Below are positions 23,431 to 36,690 of a stretch of 64,000 bases of DNA, one piece after another (within the stretch, counting starts at the first letter, position 1; the number at the start of each line of letters is the position of its first letter). Below the pieces are notes generated by a model. That model worked only from the letters and a program-made list of their open reading frames with translations, did not search any database and was not told the DNA's origin. Origin of the DNA: Mytilus edulis. Taxonomy: Eukaryota > Mollusca > Bivalvia > Mytilida > Mytilidae. The position numbers and the translations under genes were made by a program. The stretch lies in assembly GCF_963676685.1 (NCBI RefSeq), contig NC_092348.1, positions 28,371,386 to 28,435,385 on the forward strand, written 5' to 3'.

Positions 23431-24690
23431 AGGGTGTCCTTTGTTTCCTTTTTTATTTATTTTGGCCGTTGAACTGCTGGCAATAAGTACTCGTAAGAAC
23501 AATCAGATTCAATCAAGCCTTCAGGGTTAAAAGTAATTATTTTCTAAAACCGATGCAACATGGATTGGAAGAAATAAATTTTACAAAGAAGGTTCCCTTC
23601 CTGTTAAATGAACAGATGGTTTTAAAACCTTGGGTTTGAAATTTAACGCGTTTGAAGGAATGGTTTGTTCTTATTTAGATACATGCATAGAAATAAATGA
23701 ATCAATAATTAAAATGTGGAGGATCAGAAATCTTTCCTTGATCGGTAAAATCGTAATTCTTAAATCACTTGCAATATCGAAGCTTATTTATGTCATTTCA
23801 TCTACACATGTACCAAAATCTTATGTAATTAAAATACAACTTGACATTAAAAGTTTGTTATGGAATGGTAGTACTCCGAAAGTTAAATCGGAAGTTATTC
23901 AAAAATCTCCTAGCGAGGGGGAACTAAAAGCCTGAAATTTTGAAGTACAGCCGTTATCAATCTTATCCTTTCGTATTATGTGGGTAAATAGATTTTTGTC
24001 AGAACATGACTCCAAATGGAAACATGTTTCCAAAGTATACTTCTCCCTTTTTGATTTAGAGGATTTATTGATAAGCAGATGAGAATTTGAGTTTTTAAAT
24101 TTAAAACCACATCTTTTTTATGTATAGAACTGTTATTTGCCTGGAAGCGTTTCAAGGGTATTTTCATCCCGTTAAAAGCATTTCATGTTAGAAAAGAATT
24201 TATTTGGTTCAATCCGTTCATCAAAGTTGACAGAACGAGTATTCTTTACAGATCTTGGTACACAAAAGGCATAAAGTTCATCAATGATATTGTAGAGGAT
24301 AAAGGCGATTTTTTTGTCTCATGACGCTATTAACAAAAAATGTTACTTTTTTTACCACATGACTGGAAAGATTTGTAAGTACAAAAACACATATCACCTA
24401 AAAGCAACTCATTTAGATTCGTTTTTTTAGCATGAGAATAAAAAAAAATGCCTATAGTAAATTATTCGCTTAAGATGTATATTCACTTTTTTATCGATCG
24501 GAAATGTGTTTCTCCTATTTCACAACAAAGGTGGGAAGAAAGTTTTAATATAGAAATTAGTGACGAAAAGTGGATATTAAATATTTATTCACTAGCTTTT
24601 AAATGTTCTAAAGAAAGCAAACTACAAGCTTTCGCATATAAAATGTTACACAGAATAGTCTCACGTAAATATCTTCTTTAAAAATGATAT
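23431..24690 (+). pseudogene. LINE (L1/Tx1-like) RT C-terminal remnant
   Basis: Begins in the RT at 'GQGCPLFPFLFILAVELLA' (about 23430-23485), the conserved palm motif with a P for S change. Downstream is 'WRIRNLSLIGKIVILKSLA' then 'KLIYVISS' (23715-23810), characteristic of the thumb/connector of L1/Tx1 LINEs. It ends with 'ISDEKWILNIYSLAFKCSKE' and 'LQAFAYKMLHRI' (24555-24657). Multiple frameshifts and stops. 5'-truncated, abutting an R2 repeat. Confidence 0.8.
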
Positions 24691-24744
24691 TGAACAAAAT
24701 AAGCAGACATCATCGGTAAAAATGTCACAAAATATGGAATAAAT

Positions 24745-24965
24745 AAAGACAACAGTAGTATTCCGCTGTTCGAAATTCATAAATCGATTGAGAAAAAAAC
24801 AAATCCGGGTTACAACCCAAAACTTAGGGAAACACATCAAATATAATAGGAGAACTACGACACAACACAAACACAACACTAAAATGTAACACACACACAG
24901 AAACGAACTGTAATATAGTAATGGCCATTTTCCTGACTTGGTACAGGATATTCTAATAAAAAAAA
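24745..24965 (+). repeat. Interspersed repeat R1, partial
   Basis: Matches 18480-18705 and 61570-61790: 'tcataaatcgattgag', 'cattttcctgacttggtac'. Confidence 0.75.
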
Positions 24966-25381
24966 AACGAGGAAACTGTTTTCCCTTTATGTGTTGTTCA
25001 AGTTTTTAGTGTATAGTTATATTTCTATATTGCATGCTCAGTATTTCACCTAGCCAGATGTTTGGGTAATTTTGAGACATCCTATTTTGATAAAATTCAA
25101 AAAGGCTGTTTTTTTTCGAGAATCATCAACCGTTTATAGGAATCATGATATAATCATTGATATTTTTATCAATAATTATAATTATAACTTTCTAACATAC
25201 TACTAGGTAAGTGCATGACACAGGATGGTACCATCCTTCAGGAACGCACAAAACAATTACAAATTAACCAAATGTGAAGTCATTACTCCTGTTTTGTACA
25301 TGTCCATAAAAAATACAAGTATAAAAAAAGGGGACCAATATCCATAGGAAACAAAACACAGGCGAAACCGACCAGAGGAAA

Positions 25382-26900
25382 ATGGCTGTTGCATTATCAA
25401 AAAAACGATGCTCAAATATTCCTAAACTGTCAATTTGTGTGAGAGTAGCTGTGAGATCAAACAGAAATGTACAACATGCGACTTATTTATGTTTGAAACT
25501 TGTACACTCAAAAGACATCCGAAATTGAAATTGGCAGACACACATAATATCATACCAGTACAGAATATATGTACACCGATATCGACAATTGTAAAACGAA
25601 TACGCATTCCATGCAAAGTTCATGACAACCAAATTTACTGTTTATTTCACAAAAGCTGTTATATGTCCTGCATGTTTGTCACAAAATCATCAAAAACATG
25701 ATTTATTAGAAATAGCAGGTATTCTAAAGCAGTAATTCGACAAACTGAAGAATTTTGATAATCAGATCGAAAATTATATATTACTATTTTACAAAATAGA
25801 GTCAGAGAAAGTCGAAATATTTTTGTGAAATATTGAAAAGAACATTTAAGATACTAGACACAACATTGTGGAACAATAAGAAACGTTGATAGCAGAAATT
25901 TACTCAAGGGAGGTAAAAATTACTAGAGATCTTGAGGACAAGAAAAAGACAATTAAAAATATCATACTACAAGAAGAAAAAAGGGATAGAAAAAGAAATT
26001 CAACTGATAAAAAGAATGTATTTGCGAGGTCTTACAAAAAAACCAACCTCAAAAGTAGACCTGTTAAATGAAACTTCGAATAAGATTGAACAATGGTTTA
26101 CAGGTTTCAATAAGTCTATCGGGATTAAATTAAAGAATTACATACCCCAGACTTCCAACTTTTAAAATAGCAACCATAGAGTACAAAACATTTGAGAAAG
26201 CATTCAGGTTCCTTCAGTCCAAGGTAAACATATCAACAAAGGTTAAAAAATATCTAACAATCAGCATCTCTAACATTGCTGCGCTTAAAATAAACAGACA
26301 CAACAGCGAATTGTGGAAAAGCGGCGGTACATAGGTCGAGACACGTCAATACGACCTACACCCAGAGAAACAGTTTCTTCAAGAAATAAAAGACTAAAAG
26401 AATATAACATGTATGCTATGGTAATAAACCATGATGGAGATCTTATTGCTACTGTAGTAGTACTTACATCTAACGTATACATAACGACATTTGATGTTTT
26501 TAAAAGGTTTTTGCTCTTTTTCACCATTTCTCACATAAGCCATACATGTAAATGTTGAAGGTAATATTTACATTAGTCTACGAGATATAGGAGCTATTTA
26601 TGAAATTTACGAATTGAGTTCTCGAAAAATAGTTATAATAGATGATAAGGACAAGTAAAAAATAAATCAATTTGCGGAGGACAAAAAGATTTTTACAGAA
26701 AACAGTGACAAAACCAAATCCGTTAATGTCATTGATACTTTGTCCTTTGGACGGTCGTGTTATCGCAATTGACCCTGACGGTAAAACTATATGGATATAG
26801 ACTAGGAATTCGACTTTCCACAATCTATGTCGTCCTCACTAATGCCAACAATGTAATTGTTTTAGGTATGAGAAACTGTGGGTTATATTACTGTTTAGTC
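25382..26900 (+). pseudogene. TRIM-like (B-box/NHL-like) pseudogene C
   Basis: Oldest of three related copies. After an ATG at 25382, a broken B-box appears in two frames: 'TTCDLFMFETCTLKRHPKLK' and 'LADTHNIIPVQ' (25455-25570), then a second B-box start 'IPCKVHDNQIYCLFHKSC' (25606-25660). Coiled-coil-like sequence (25880-26160) and C-terminal propeller pieces ('DGRVIAIDPDGKTIW', about 26751-26797) follow in mixed frames. At least five frame changes or stops. A functional copy would be expected to have the order B-box, B-box, coiled coil, NHL-like repeats, as in 29505-31193 and 31718-33425. Confidence 0.75.
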
Positions 26901-29500
26901 TGTTTTTGATGGTATCCATTTAACGTGACTCTGTACTTATACATCCCGTCATTGTGATATTGTTCTATGATCATTTTTGTATTCTTGTCATTCATTTTTG
27001 ATAGTATGCTTTGGTTTGATGCCATTTACTGTTATTTTGTTACATAATTGTTTGTTTTTATAGTGATCAAGATAATAACACAAAATTGTATGCTGTTCCC
27101 CTACTTTTGACATGTTTACCTATTTGGTTTGTTCACAAATCGTGGTCAATATAATGGAATTTAATGCGACTGTCATACAAGGGGGGGGGGGGGTTAAGCT
27201 AGCTATATAACCAGGTTAAATCCACCATTATCTAAATGAAAATGCTTGTACCAAGGCAGGAACATGACATTTGTTGTCCATTCGTTTGATGTGGTTGAAC
27301 TTTTGATTTTGCAAATTGATTACGGATTTTCCGTTTTGATTTTTTCTAATTTTTTAGTATTTTTTTTATTTTACTTTTTAAACCAAAATATGCTATCTTT
27401 AACCCTTTCAATGCCACGGCGAAATCGTAAAAATATACTCTATGATGAGTTTATTTTATATCATACATATACTTTTTACGAAAATCTTTTATTTTGTCAA
27501 TATTTCAATGATATACATGTACATGTACTGCAATTGAATTATATCGTCTTCCTTGTAGTTATATACAGACAGTTTTTTCGTATACATCATGTGATTTGTG
27601 ATTTATTTTGCAATTAAAAGTGTAAAGAACAAGTTATTGATAGAACCTGTAAAAATTACATGAATAAATTGTAATCCGATGATATTCACGTAAATAATAT
27701 CTAATAATTTTGGTTCAGGTACTTGGTCATTTCTACCACGAACGTTTTGGTTGCCTTAATTCTACTTTTGCATTCACAATGTTTATTTCATTCAACTTTT
27801 GTGTCAATTTTCAAAAATTTGTAACTAAAAGGCTGGAGAGTTGTGGTTTGTATATAAAATTATACGAAATGAATGCAAATGACGATGAAAAATCCGCTTC
27901 TGCGGTTCTTACAAAATGTGATCGTCAGTAAATCTTGCAGGCAGTTCGTATACATTGTAGAATTTTTCAAAATGAACAATTCTACAATGAAAAAACATTA
28001 ATTCTCCTTTCCTTGCACGATACATATACTCATAGCGTCGATATCTGAATATTGGATAATACATTGCTAAGTCAAGAAACCAAATGTTTTAAGAACTTAG
28101 ATGTTTATCATGCTCACTATAGTATATATACTTTTTTGTACATGTAAATATATAGTATATAGATAGAAAAGGCGTGCAGTCAATCCAATACCACCAGGTC
28201 AACCCAAGGATTGTTGTTCAGTGGTTGTCGTTTGTTGGTGTGGTTCATAGATGTTTCTCGATTTTTTTTAATTCCTAAAGATTAGACCGTTGGTTTTCCT
28301 GCTTGAATTATTTTACAAGTCATTTTGGGAGCGCTGTACCGTTTTGTTCTGTGTACTATGATCTTTAATTTTTTTTTTAATACATTTTGAATTGATGGAG
28401 AATTAATGTCTCATTGACACTCATACCACATCTTCTTATTTATATTACTTCGTAAAAAAAACCAATGTCGTATGTCACAACTTCTTTACTTCTTCATCGC
28501 TTGCTAAACATCTTTTACAACTCGGCGCAAATTTTACAGGAGCTTTCCGCTAAAACAGGAACATGCCGAACATGATAAAACATACCATATCAATTTCACG
28601 TTGATATAAATTTTATACGCTCTCAAGGGACACATTCTATAATGTTTGCATATTGCGAAAGAGCACGAAGAAAAATAAATATATACTTTTTTGTACATGT
28701 ACATATATAGTATATAGAGAGAAAAGGCGTGCAGTCAATCCAATACCACCAAGAACAACAAGTCTTCACCGATTGACAGTATGCCAAATGACTCGTCCAA
28801 AACGTGCATATCCGTAGACATGGATATTGTAACCCCCTGAAGTATCAAGTACACCCTGAGGTATCTCTAAAATCTGGCGATTTTAAAGAAGTTCGTCCAC
28901 AAAGTTTAAAGTGAAAGCAACGGGTTTTTTTCCTTTTTTATATATCTTTTAAATAACAAGGACATTCTGTTATGGACTACATGTGAGGAGAACTTATCTC
29001 CTAAAAGATGAAACATAAAAAGTAACATTATAGACAGTGTGTAAATAGACTTAAAGTATGCCAAATGAACAATGCTTTTAGTATACGCAATAACCAAGGG
29101 TGATGGGATAACTGTCCAGTTTAACGTAGTTGTAAATATCTTTTTTTAGACCCTATTTTTAAATTGATGTATCCCTTTGGGAGTGCTCCTGAGAGAGGAG
29201 GAAATTACCAGTAACAGTACCGGTAACAGTATGAAAAAACGTTACCTGATGAAAGCGTTTCTTTGTTTACATTAAATATGACGTCATAACTTTAGTAACG
29301 TCACAACTAAATCCCTAACAACAAAACCAAAATCAGAAACGGTACGGTGTTTCCGTTTCTTTTATAAACATGTTTGAATTAAAACAAAATCATACAGACT
29401 TCGGCCCCATTCACAGGTAATGCCTGTCTCATATTTCTTTTTCTAAAAGTTTTTCCATTTTTAGATGAACATTTTTTGTAAAATTGTTGTCCTTTAATAA
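26901..29500. other. No gene; repeats only
   Basis: Poly-G at 27181-27193. 27255-27350 is an interspersed-repeat-like piece ('catttgttgtccattcgttt'). SINE-like piece at 28385-28440. A 75-bp direct repeat lies at 28125-28200 and 28679-28755 ('gaaaaggcgtgcagtcaatc'). The 123-codon frame at 27246-27617 is hydrophobic, low in complexity and lies in repeat DNA; not called as a gene. Confidence 0.5.
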
Positions 29501-29504
29501 TGTT

Positions 29505-31193
29505 TCAGTGACAGTGCGACAATATCAAATCGTAACGAAGAGCATGTATATTTGTAGTTTTTGAATGTTTCCCTGTTGGTAACAATGCAACCCAGAGTAG
29601 ATCTGTATCATCAATGTCCACACAACACGGTCGTGTCAAGCCAATTTTAGTTGTGTCAATCATTTGAAAAACTGCTCCATTTTTGCCAAGTATATATAGA
29701 AGATTGTTCCATATGTCGGCTACAATGAAGCTATCGGCTTGTGTTTTCACAAAATCCGATGGAGTAAACGGATATCTCTTTTCCAACTGTCCATCAAACG
29801 CCCATTTTAGTTTCCCGTCTGTTTTTGAAATTGCCACTATTCTACCCTCTAGGGTCTCTGGCAAAGCATCAACAAAATAAATACTATCAGAATCGTCAGC
29901 TATACGCGTGACACATACAAAACATTCCTTGTTGTGTCCATTTTCATAATGCGTTATCTCTTTTCTGTCCCTGCTGTCGATGGTTACTATTCTACTATGT
30001 CTTTTATTCGCCCCATGTTCGTATAGGCTTATATGAATTTCACCTTCCAAATTAACGTTTACTGCCATTGGAAATAATGGAGCAAACGACCTTAGTTTAC
30101 TTGTTCCGTCCTTTGTCGTTCTATACAAACATGTATCGTTAGAACAAGTAAACAGTAAGTCTCCTGATGAGGTAATTGACATGTCATATACTTTTTTTCA
30201 CTTATTTCTTGTTCGAGTTTTACATCTGGTAGAATGCAATATTTTTCAATTTTCTGGTCAGCATTACATCCCATCCAAAGATATATAGTTTCGGAGTATT
30301 TACTTATTTTCACTCGAGTAATACTTGAAAGACTCGAAAGGAGTGATTTATCGAATGTTATGAACAAGCTTGAGTTTTGGAAACCAAACATTTTGGAAAC
30401 GACTTTTTTGTTCAAATTCGTAGACTCAAAAATCGGAAGCATTGGCAGGTTAATTTGCTCACTGAGACTTGACCTTTCTGTAGATAACCATTTCATGATT
30501 TCATCTGTCTCTCTGTGCAGATAATCGATCTTGACGTCATCTGGTTCTTGTAATGTATTGTCAATAAACATTTTCATTTGTCGCATTTTATCGATATTAG
30601 TCGTAAAAGTTTTCTTTTTCTGCAAAAGGGTGTCTTTAATTTTAGTTTCTTGAAGTTGTACTTTAGTTAGCAAAAACTCTTTATGGAGCTCAATTTGCAC
30701 ACTCAATATTTCTTCTTGGCGCTTTATTAAACTAATAATGCTCCGAAATCGATAATGTTCTTCTGACTGAAGTTTACTAATTTTAGTCAGTGTTTCCTGG
30801 CATAATGGTTGAACATCATTTTGAATGTGTTCCTCTAAAGATTTAATCCTTGTTCTAGATTTTTTTACGATGTCCTCAACCTCTGTTAAATTATGTTGTG
30901 AATGGTTCTCTGACAAACATGCTGGACAAACTAATTGTTCACAACTTTGACAAAATATACAATATAATTGATTTCGATGAATATGGCAATGATTGGGGTT
31001 AAGCCGTATGCTAGAATCTGTAAATGAAATAATTTTGTGTGTCTCAGCGAGTTTAAATTTTGTATGAATATAAAATATTTTCCGTACACAACTGGCACAT
31101 CGATAACTGGCAATCTGTACATTTCCATTTTAAAAGACTGCTCTTTTCACAGACCTCGCAATGTTTTATATTTTTGTCAGCACTGTCGGTCAT
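29505..31193 (-). pseudogene. TRIM-like protein with two B-boxes, coiled coil and NHL-like propeller (A), two frameshifts
   Basis: Starts at ATG 31193. First B-box: 'HCEVCEKSSLLKWKCTDCQL' then 'MCQLC'. A 7-base insertion near 31070 then shifts the frame into a stop; the B-box resumes in another frame with 'HTKFKLAETHKI'. Second B-box: 'CHIHRNQLYCIFCQSCEQL', 'CPACLSENHSQH' (31000-30890). Coiled coil about 30870-30550. The propeller-like C-terminal half (30180-29508) has 'GRIVAISKTDGKLKWAFDG' and 'TPSDFVKTQADSFIVADIWN'. A second frameshift, one base short in an A7 run (about 30190), separates the halves. The rest is open for 274 and 225 codons. TRIM/NHL proteins are usually E3 ligases or RNA regulators; no RING is present. 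Single-exon structure. Either a recent pseudogene or partly assembly error. Confidence 0.8.
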
Positions 31194-31379
31194 TTTTGTG
31201 GTATAGTTGGTCTTTGTCCATATAGTCTATTTTTGTTGAATGATTTGTCATATTAATTGACTTGTGGACCCTTAAATCAATTGTCAATTTCCGTTAAATG
31301 AGGAAGTAATTGATGTGAATATTCGAACAAATAAAAGATTTTGTCACGTTACTTGTCTATCCCAAATTCATGTATTGGT

Positions 31380-31600
31380 TTTGATGTTATATTTGTTATT
31401 CTCGTGGGAATTTGTCTGATGCTTGGTCCGTTTCTGTGTGTGTTACATTTTAGTGTTGTGTCGTTGTTCTCCTCTTATATTTAATGCGTTTCCCTCAGTT
31501 TTAGTTTGTTACCCCGATTTTGTTTTTTGTCCATGGATTTATGAGTTTTGAACAGCGGTAAACTACTGTTGCCTTTATTTAGTAACAATTGAGTTGATAT
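31380..31600 (-). repeat. Interspersed repeat R1, inverted, between two TRIM-like copies
   Basis: 'ttgaacagcggtaaactact' and 'tgtgtgttacattttagtg' are the reverse of 18480-18650. It sits in the 524-bp gap between the divergent TRIM-like starts. Confidence 0.7.
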
Positions 31601-31717
31601 GAAAATATCTTTTTAAGTCCTGATAACACTCAAACACTTCCTTCCTTAAATGATAATAAAACAGAGAAAGAGTAAAATCAACATTATTCACAAAAACAAC
31701 TGATAAACAAGAGGAAA

Positions 31718-33425
31718 ATGACTGATACAAAGTTACAAGTTGAAGCTCAAATTTTGATTATTTGTCAATTATGCGAAAGTAACAGTACCGTTAGATGGAA
31801 ATGCATAGCATGCGATCTATTAATGTGTGATACTTGCACAGATAAAATACATCCGAAATTCAAATTGGCGGAGACACACAGCATCATACCATTGAAGGAT
31901 ATTGGTACACCGATTGTTAGTGTAATGAAACCGAAACGAGTTCCATGTAGAATTCACAACAACCAGACCTACTGCATATTTTGTCAAGTTGTAACCAGCT
32001 TGTATGTCCGATATGTTTGTCTCAGTCACACCAAAAGCATCAATTTTTACAACAAGAAATAATCCTGAAGAAAAAAATCGAATAGATAAAAACGTTTGAC
32101 GCACAGATCGAATATTTCATTTTACCGTTTTGCCAGAAAGAATCGAAAAAAAATAGAAAAATACTTTATTGATATCACAGAACATTTCAAGGATATAAGA
32201 ACTAGAATTATCACACAAGAAGAACAATTGGTCGCAGAAATTAGAACCCAGAAGTTAGCAATGATTGAAGAACTGGAAGAGAGGATGGCATTAGTTGATA
32301 ATTTCATCACCGAAAAAAGATTTGACATCGAAAACATCATTGAGAACTCTTCAGTTAAACGGGAATGCTTAAGTGATATTTTAAGGAATGCTCGTGACGT
32401 AGAGCTATCGCATGAAACGATGAAAGAAACTGAAAAATGGCTCTCCACCGTTAATAATGATGCCCAAATAAGGATGGAAGAATTTCCCAGACTTCCTTCT
32501 TTTGAATTCGCTACCATCAAAAACGAAACAATTTCAAAGCTGTTTGGGTGTCTGCAGTGTGGTGAACAAATGTCAACAAAAATAGAAAAATCTTTATCAA
32601 TAGGAATCTCTCGTATTTCTAAACTATGTGTTAACAGTACAGGCAACGAATTCTGGCTCAGCAGCGGATATTCATTCGAGACGCGTAAATACGACATACA
32701 TACCGATTTAAAGCTTTTACAAAAAGTACAGGACAAAAAGGAATATAACATTTACGACATGGCGCCAACTGTCAATGGTGATCTCTTTTTCACGATAATA
32801 GAACTTGACTGCAACATGCATATAGCAACAAAGGATGGAATTCAACACTTTCGTTCTTTTTCGCCATTATTTCCAAGAGCTGTGCATATCAGTACGAAAG
32901 GTGATATCTATGTTAGTTTACGAGATAATGGGCCCATCTTTAAAACGAACGACAAAGGTGCTCGTAAAATAGTAATTGTTAACAATGACAAAATTGAAAT
33001 TAAAAGATTTGGACACAAAAAACTGTTGACAGATGTTACAAGAATAAAAAGTGACAAAAACAATTGCGTTTATCTCATCGACATAATATCGAAAAAAATA
33101 AACGGAAGAATTATTGCAATGTCCCCAGATGGTCTTACCAAGTGGATTTATGAAGGGAAGACTGATACAGATAGCTTTACACCTTCAGATTTAGTAGTCA
33201 CCAATTTGGGGAAAATTGATAGTGTCAGACGTGCACAACTCATTGCTTCATATAATTGATAGTATATGGCAGTTTATTCAAACGTTTTCTTTAAAAACTA
33301 TTGGTATTTTAAACTCTCTATGTATTGATATCGATAATAATGATGCCTTATACATTGGTTGCGCGGGTGACACGAAAACCCCAGAAACATCAAAGCTGTA
33401 TGTTATTAGTTTTACTAAGTCTTAA
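31718..33425 (+). pseudogene. TRIM-like protein with B-boxes, coiled coil and NHL-like propeller (B), several frameshifts
   Basis: ATG at 31718. First B-box 'ICQLCESNSTVRWKCIACDL' with 'KFKLAETHSII'; second begins 'VPCRIHNNQTYCIFCQ'. A single-base loss at about 31986 (the sister copy has TGTCAAAGTTGT, here TGTCAAGTTGT) shifts the frame. In the shifted frame the B-box continues 'CNQLVCPICLSQSHQKHQFL', then meets a TAG at about 32080 and shifts again. From about 32105 a 380-codon frame covers the coiled coil ('EEQLVAEIRTQKLAMIEELE') and propeller ('DLFFTIIELDCNMHIATKDG', 'GRIIAMSPDGLTKWIYEG'). One extra base in a G4A4 run (33208-33215) shifts into the last 65 codons ('IVSDVHNSLLHIID'). Divergent neighbour of copy A. 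Confidence 0.8.
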
Positions 33426-33429
33426 CAAA

Positions 33430-34435
33430 GGGGTTCTATTAAACGAATATCAACATTTTTGCTACTTCATTTTTATTTTGTGTTCGCCTTTTGTAAGAGG
33501 AAGGTTTTTGGAAAATGATCTATTCCTTACTGCTTACATCTATTTACTTTTCTAGGATAAGTGATTTGTGGAAGTTCGGTAAACAGCATGGGTGCATTTA
33601 AACCTGCATACTCCTCCAAAGAGTGAAACTTCGATTGACCCCAGTTTCGTCAACTTCCCGATTTTGACTCCCTGCGTACAACAAAAAGATAGCAATGTGC
33701 CAATACCTCTATCGGAATAGTACAGCAATATTTTGCGATTCTATTAAGGTGGAAGATTTGTGAGGTTCTTGGGGTTAAACATTTCATTAAAACTACATAC
33801 TTGTCCATAGATTTGATTCAGACATGTAGATCTGGGATGATTTTTTTGTAAGTTTGTATAAATGATGTCATAAAGATCAAACAAGCAGGTGATGTTTTGT
33901 TTTGGCCGGGATCAAATTTCTGGTGTAAAAACAACCCTTAAAAGCCTTTGATAAGGAGAATTTGATTACAAGTGTACTTTTCCGGGCTTTTTTATATTCT
34001 GTCTGCCACAATTCTTGAGCTAATTTTTGGTACATAGTGTGTAATGATGAATTGCGGATTAAATTTGCTTTTCATTCTGGTATTACAAACCTTTGAATTT
34101 ATAAAAAAAATGTTCTCATCCGAACTTCTTTGTAATGACGGCAGATCTGGAGCAGAATTATTGTCCACCAATTAATGATGCACAAAACAAAACTTCAACA
34201 AATAAAAGCAGTTTCTGGATTAACCGTCATCAACACCAAAATATTTAAGACAAACGCATAAAAGGTGTTTAAGATCATCAAAGCAAAGCAGTCAAAACTA
34301 CAAGATAAACTTTGCCTGACAGTGTTGCAAACTTTGTATACGCACAATTATCTAGTTAAGAAAACTAAAAAATAATTAATAATTAGAATGAACACGAAGA
34401 AATGTCTCCTGCTTTACGGATTATAATTGAATTAT
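33430..34435. other. No gene seen
   Basis: AT-rich, no recognised coding or repeat match within the window. Confidence 0.5.
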
Positions 34436-34439
34436 TATC

Positions 34440-35045
34440 AACCCCAGTTTTTGGTGGGATTCGGGTTGCTTAGTCTTCAGTTTTCTATGTTGTGTCTTTT
34501 GTACTATTATTTGTCTTTTTAGATTTTAGCCATGGCTTTGTCAATTTATTTTGGATTTATGAGTTTGACTGTCCCTCTAGAATCTTTCGTCCCTCTTTTA
34601 TGGTCAAGATCTGTAGTGAAATTATGGTTATTTTTACTAAATGAACTTTTGACATTTTAGCCAAGCATACAATAATATTTCCTACACTATTCTACAGAAA
34701 TGAATCCAGTGTAGTATGTGTTATGTATGTTGCAGCTAATATTTACTTAAAACTAAAATATGACAATCAACTAAACTTTCCAAAATTCCCAGAACAAACA
34801 AATACATTAAGATATAATTATGTTAAATAATTGCCAAATGAGGAGCAGGATTTACTTACCCTACCAGAGCACCAAAGATCACCCAAACTTTTTAGTGGGG
34901 TTGCTTTTTTTTTAGTTTTCGTTGATGTGTTTTTTGTACTTTTGTTAGTGTTTTGGTCTTTTTCTTTTTCTGCCATTGCTTATTCAGTTTATTTGCGACT
35001 TCGGAGTTGATATGTCCCTTTGGTCTTTAGTCTCTCTTAAACAAC
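34440..35045 (+). repeat. Two solo 3' tails of the Penelope-like element
   Basis: 34440-34610 and 34845-35045 both match the tail at 16155-16400 ('agccatggctttgtcaattt', 'gactgtccctctag', 'ggagcaggatttacttaccc'). No RT sequence upstream, so these are severe 5' truncations. Confidence 0.65.
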
Positions 35046-35324
35046 ATGTACTAATGAAGTTATTGAGATAGCATAGGCAAAAGGACATGTCGTTCAACTA
35101 TTTTTTTTTAGATTTTGATTTCAATTTTTTGGTCTTGGATCAGTGGACTACAAAAATGGGCCAAGTATGGAATACATTTAGGTAGTTACGGCTGATCCAT
35201 TTTGTGCCGATGCCAAAATGTTTCGCTGAACGAAATTGATGCATATTAACAATATTGAACAAGACCTTTGTATGAAGCATAAACTGTGTCTTCTCTTGAT
35301 TCAGTTAAATGGATTAAGGGCCCA

Positions 35325-36690
35325 TATTCAAATTAGTGGGTAGTAAGTTGAACACTGTGTCAAATAACTGAATACATTGAAATTGAGGAGTTCAATCCTA
35401 ACCTGTAAAACAATTTAACTTTGAGCAGACTTATAGACTGCTTCCCAAGTTAACTTAGTTGTTATTGGAGATGATCTAGGTCTGCATTTGTATGACTGCT
35501 GCAAAACTACTGACAAGTATGCTCCAGACCAGACGTTTGGAAAAATGTGCTATGGGCCTGTCCAATCGACAGGTCTGCTCTAGACAAGCCTGACCTGTGG
35601 GCTGCTGCCGACCTACTGACAAGTATGCTCCAGACCAGACGTGTGGAAAAGTGTGCTTTGGGCCAGTCCAATCGACAGGTCTGCTCTAGACTAGCCTGAC
35701 CTGTGGACTGCTGCAGACCTACTGACGAATCTGCTCCAGACCAGACGTGAGGAAAAGTGTGCTATGGGCCAGTCCAATGACAATAGCACTGTATTATTGA
35801 ATCTGAATTCTTCTAAGGTTTCTTTGGTGATAATAGAAGTTTGTATTAAACAGCTGACGAAAGTGTTCAAAGTGTCAGAAATGTTTCTATACACAATTTA
35901 GGCGATAGTGTCAAAACATAAGCAAGACCGTCAAGAATGTTTCGAGGAATATTCTCACATTCTCCCATTTGATTTATAACAATGGAAAATGATGAAAAGT
36001 AACACACAGTAGTTTCGATACCTCTTGATGACTTGTATAACAAAATTTTTTGAACGCATCAACCAAAACTGACCATATTGGCACTTTATTATGAAAATCT
36101 ATATAGTCACATTAATAAACAGTAAATTTTTATGTCAGGATGGATTGTATAATACAAATGACAGCAGTATTGGAACACAATGGGGAACCACGCAACGTAA
36201 ACAATGATGTTTATATCCCATCATAAAAAACTATTTTTCCAATGCTCTGAATAACCTTTCTATCCACTTTCGAATGAAAAAGAAGTGTATGATTTTATAG
36301 CTTTTGTTTATAAATGCTCATAAGAATATGAAATAAAAAAGACATTTGTAATATGTACACTGTGTATACATAGTCAAACGAGTATAGCAGAGCAATCCAC
36401 ATATCTGGTCTGGAGCAGACATGTTCATAGGTCAGGCTGGTCTCGGACAGACCTTCCATTGGCCTAGTCCATAGCAGACTTATCCACATGTTTGGTCTGG
36501 GGCAGCTCTGTCAATAGGTCTGCATTAGTCATAAAAATACAGACCTAGGTCTGGTCTATCAACAACGAAGTTAACTTAGAAAGATGTCACAAATTCTGCT
36601 CAAAATTAACTTGTGTACAGGTTAGGACTAAACTCATTTTTTTCAATGTATCAAGTTATTGTCAGTTCTCAGCTATTTACTCAATACTTG
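35325..36690. mobile_element. Inverted-repeat element with 106-bp internal tandem repeat
   Basis: Left arm about 35325-35530 and right arm about 36690-36470 are imperfect inverted copies. Examples are 'tcctaacctgta' against reversed 'tacaggttagga', 'gttaacttagttgttattgg' against 'aacaacgaagttaacttag', and 'ctccagaccagacg' against 'ggtctggagcagac'. At 35510-35790 a unit of 106 bp repeats about 2.7 times ('ctgacaagtatgctccagac'). No ORF above 70 codons is convincing. Looks like a non-autonomous foldback-type element; ends and target duplication not resolved. Confidence 0.6.

Noticed and set aside
27246..27617. 123-codon hydrophobic ORF
   Set aside because: T-rich low-complexity DNA beginning in an interspersed-repeat-like segment; no signal, domain or paralogue support.
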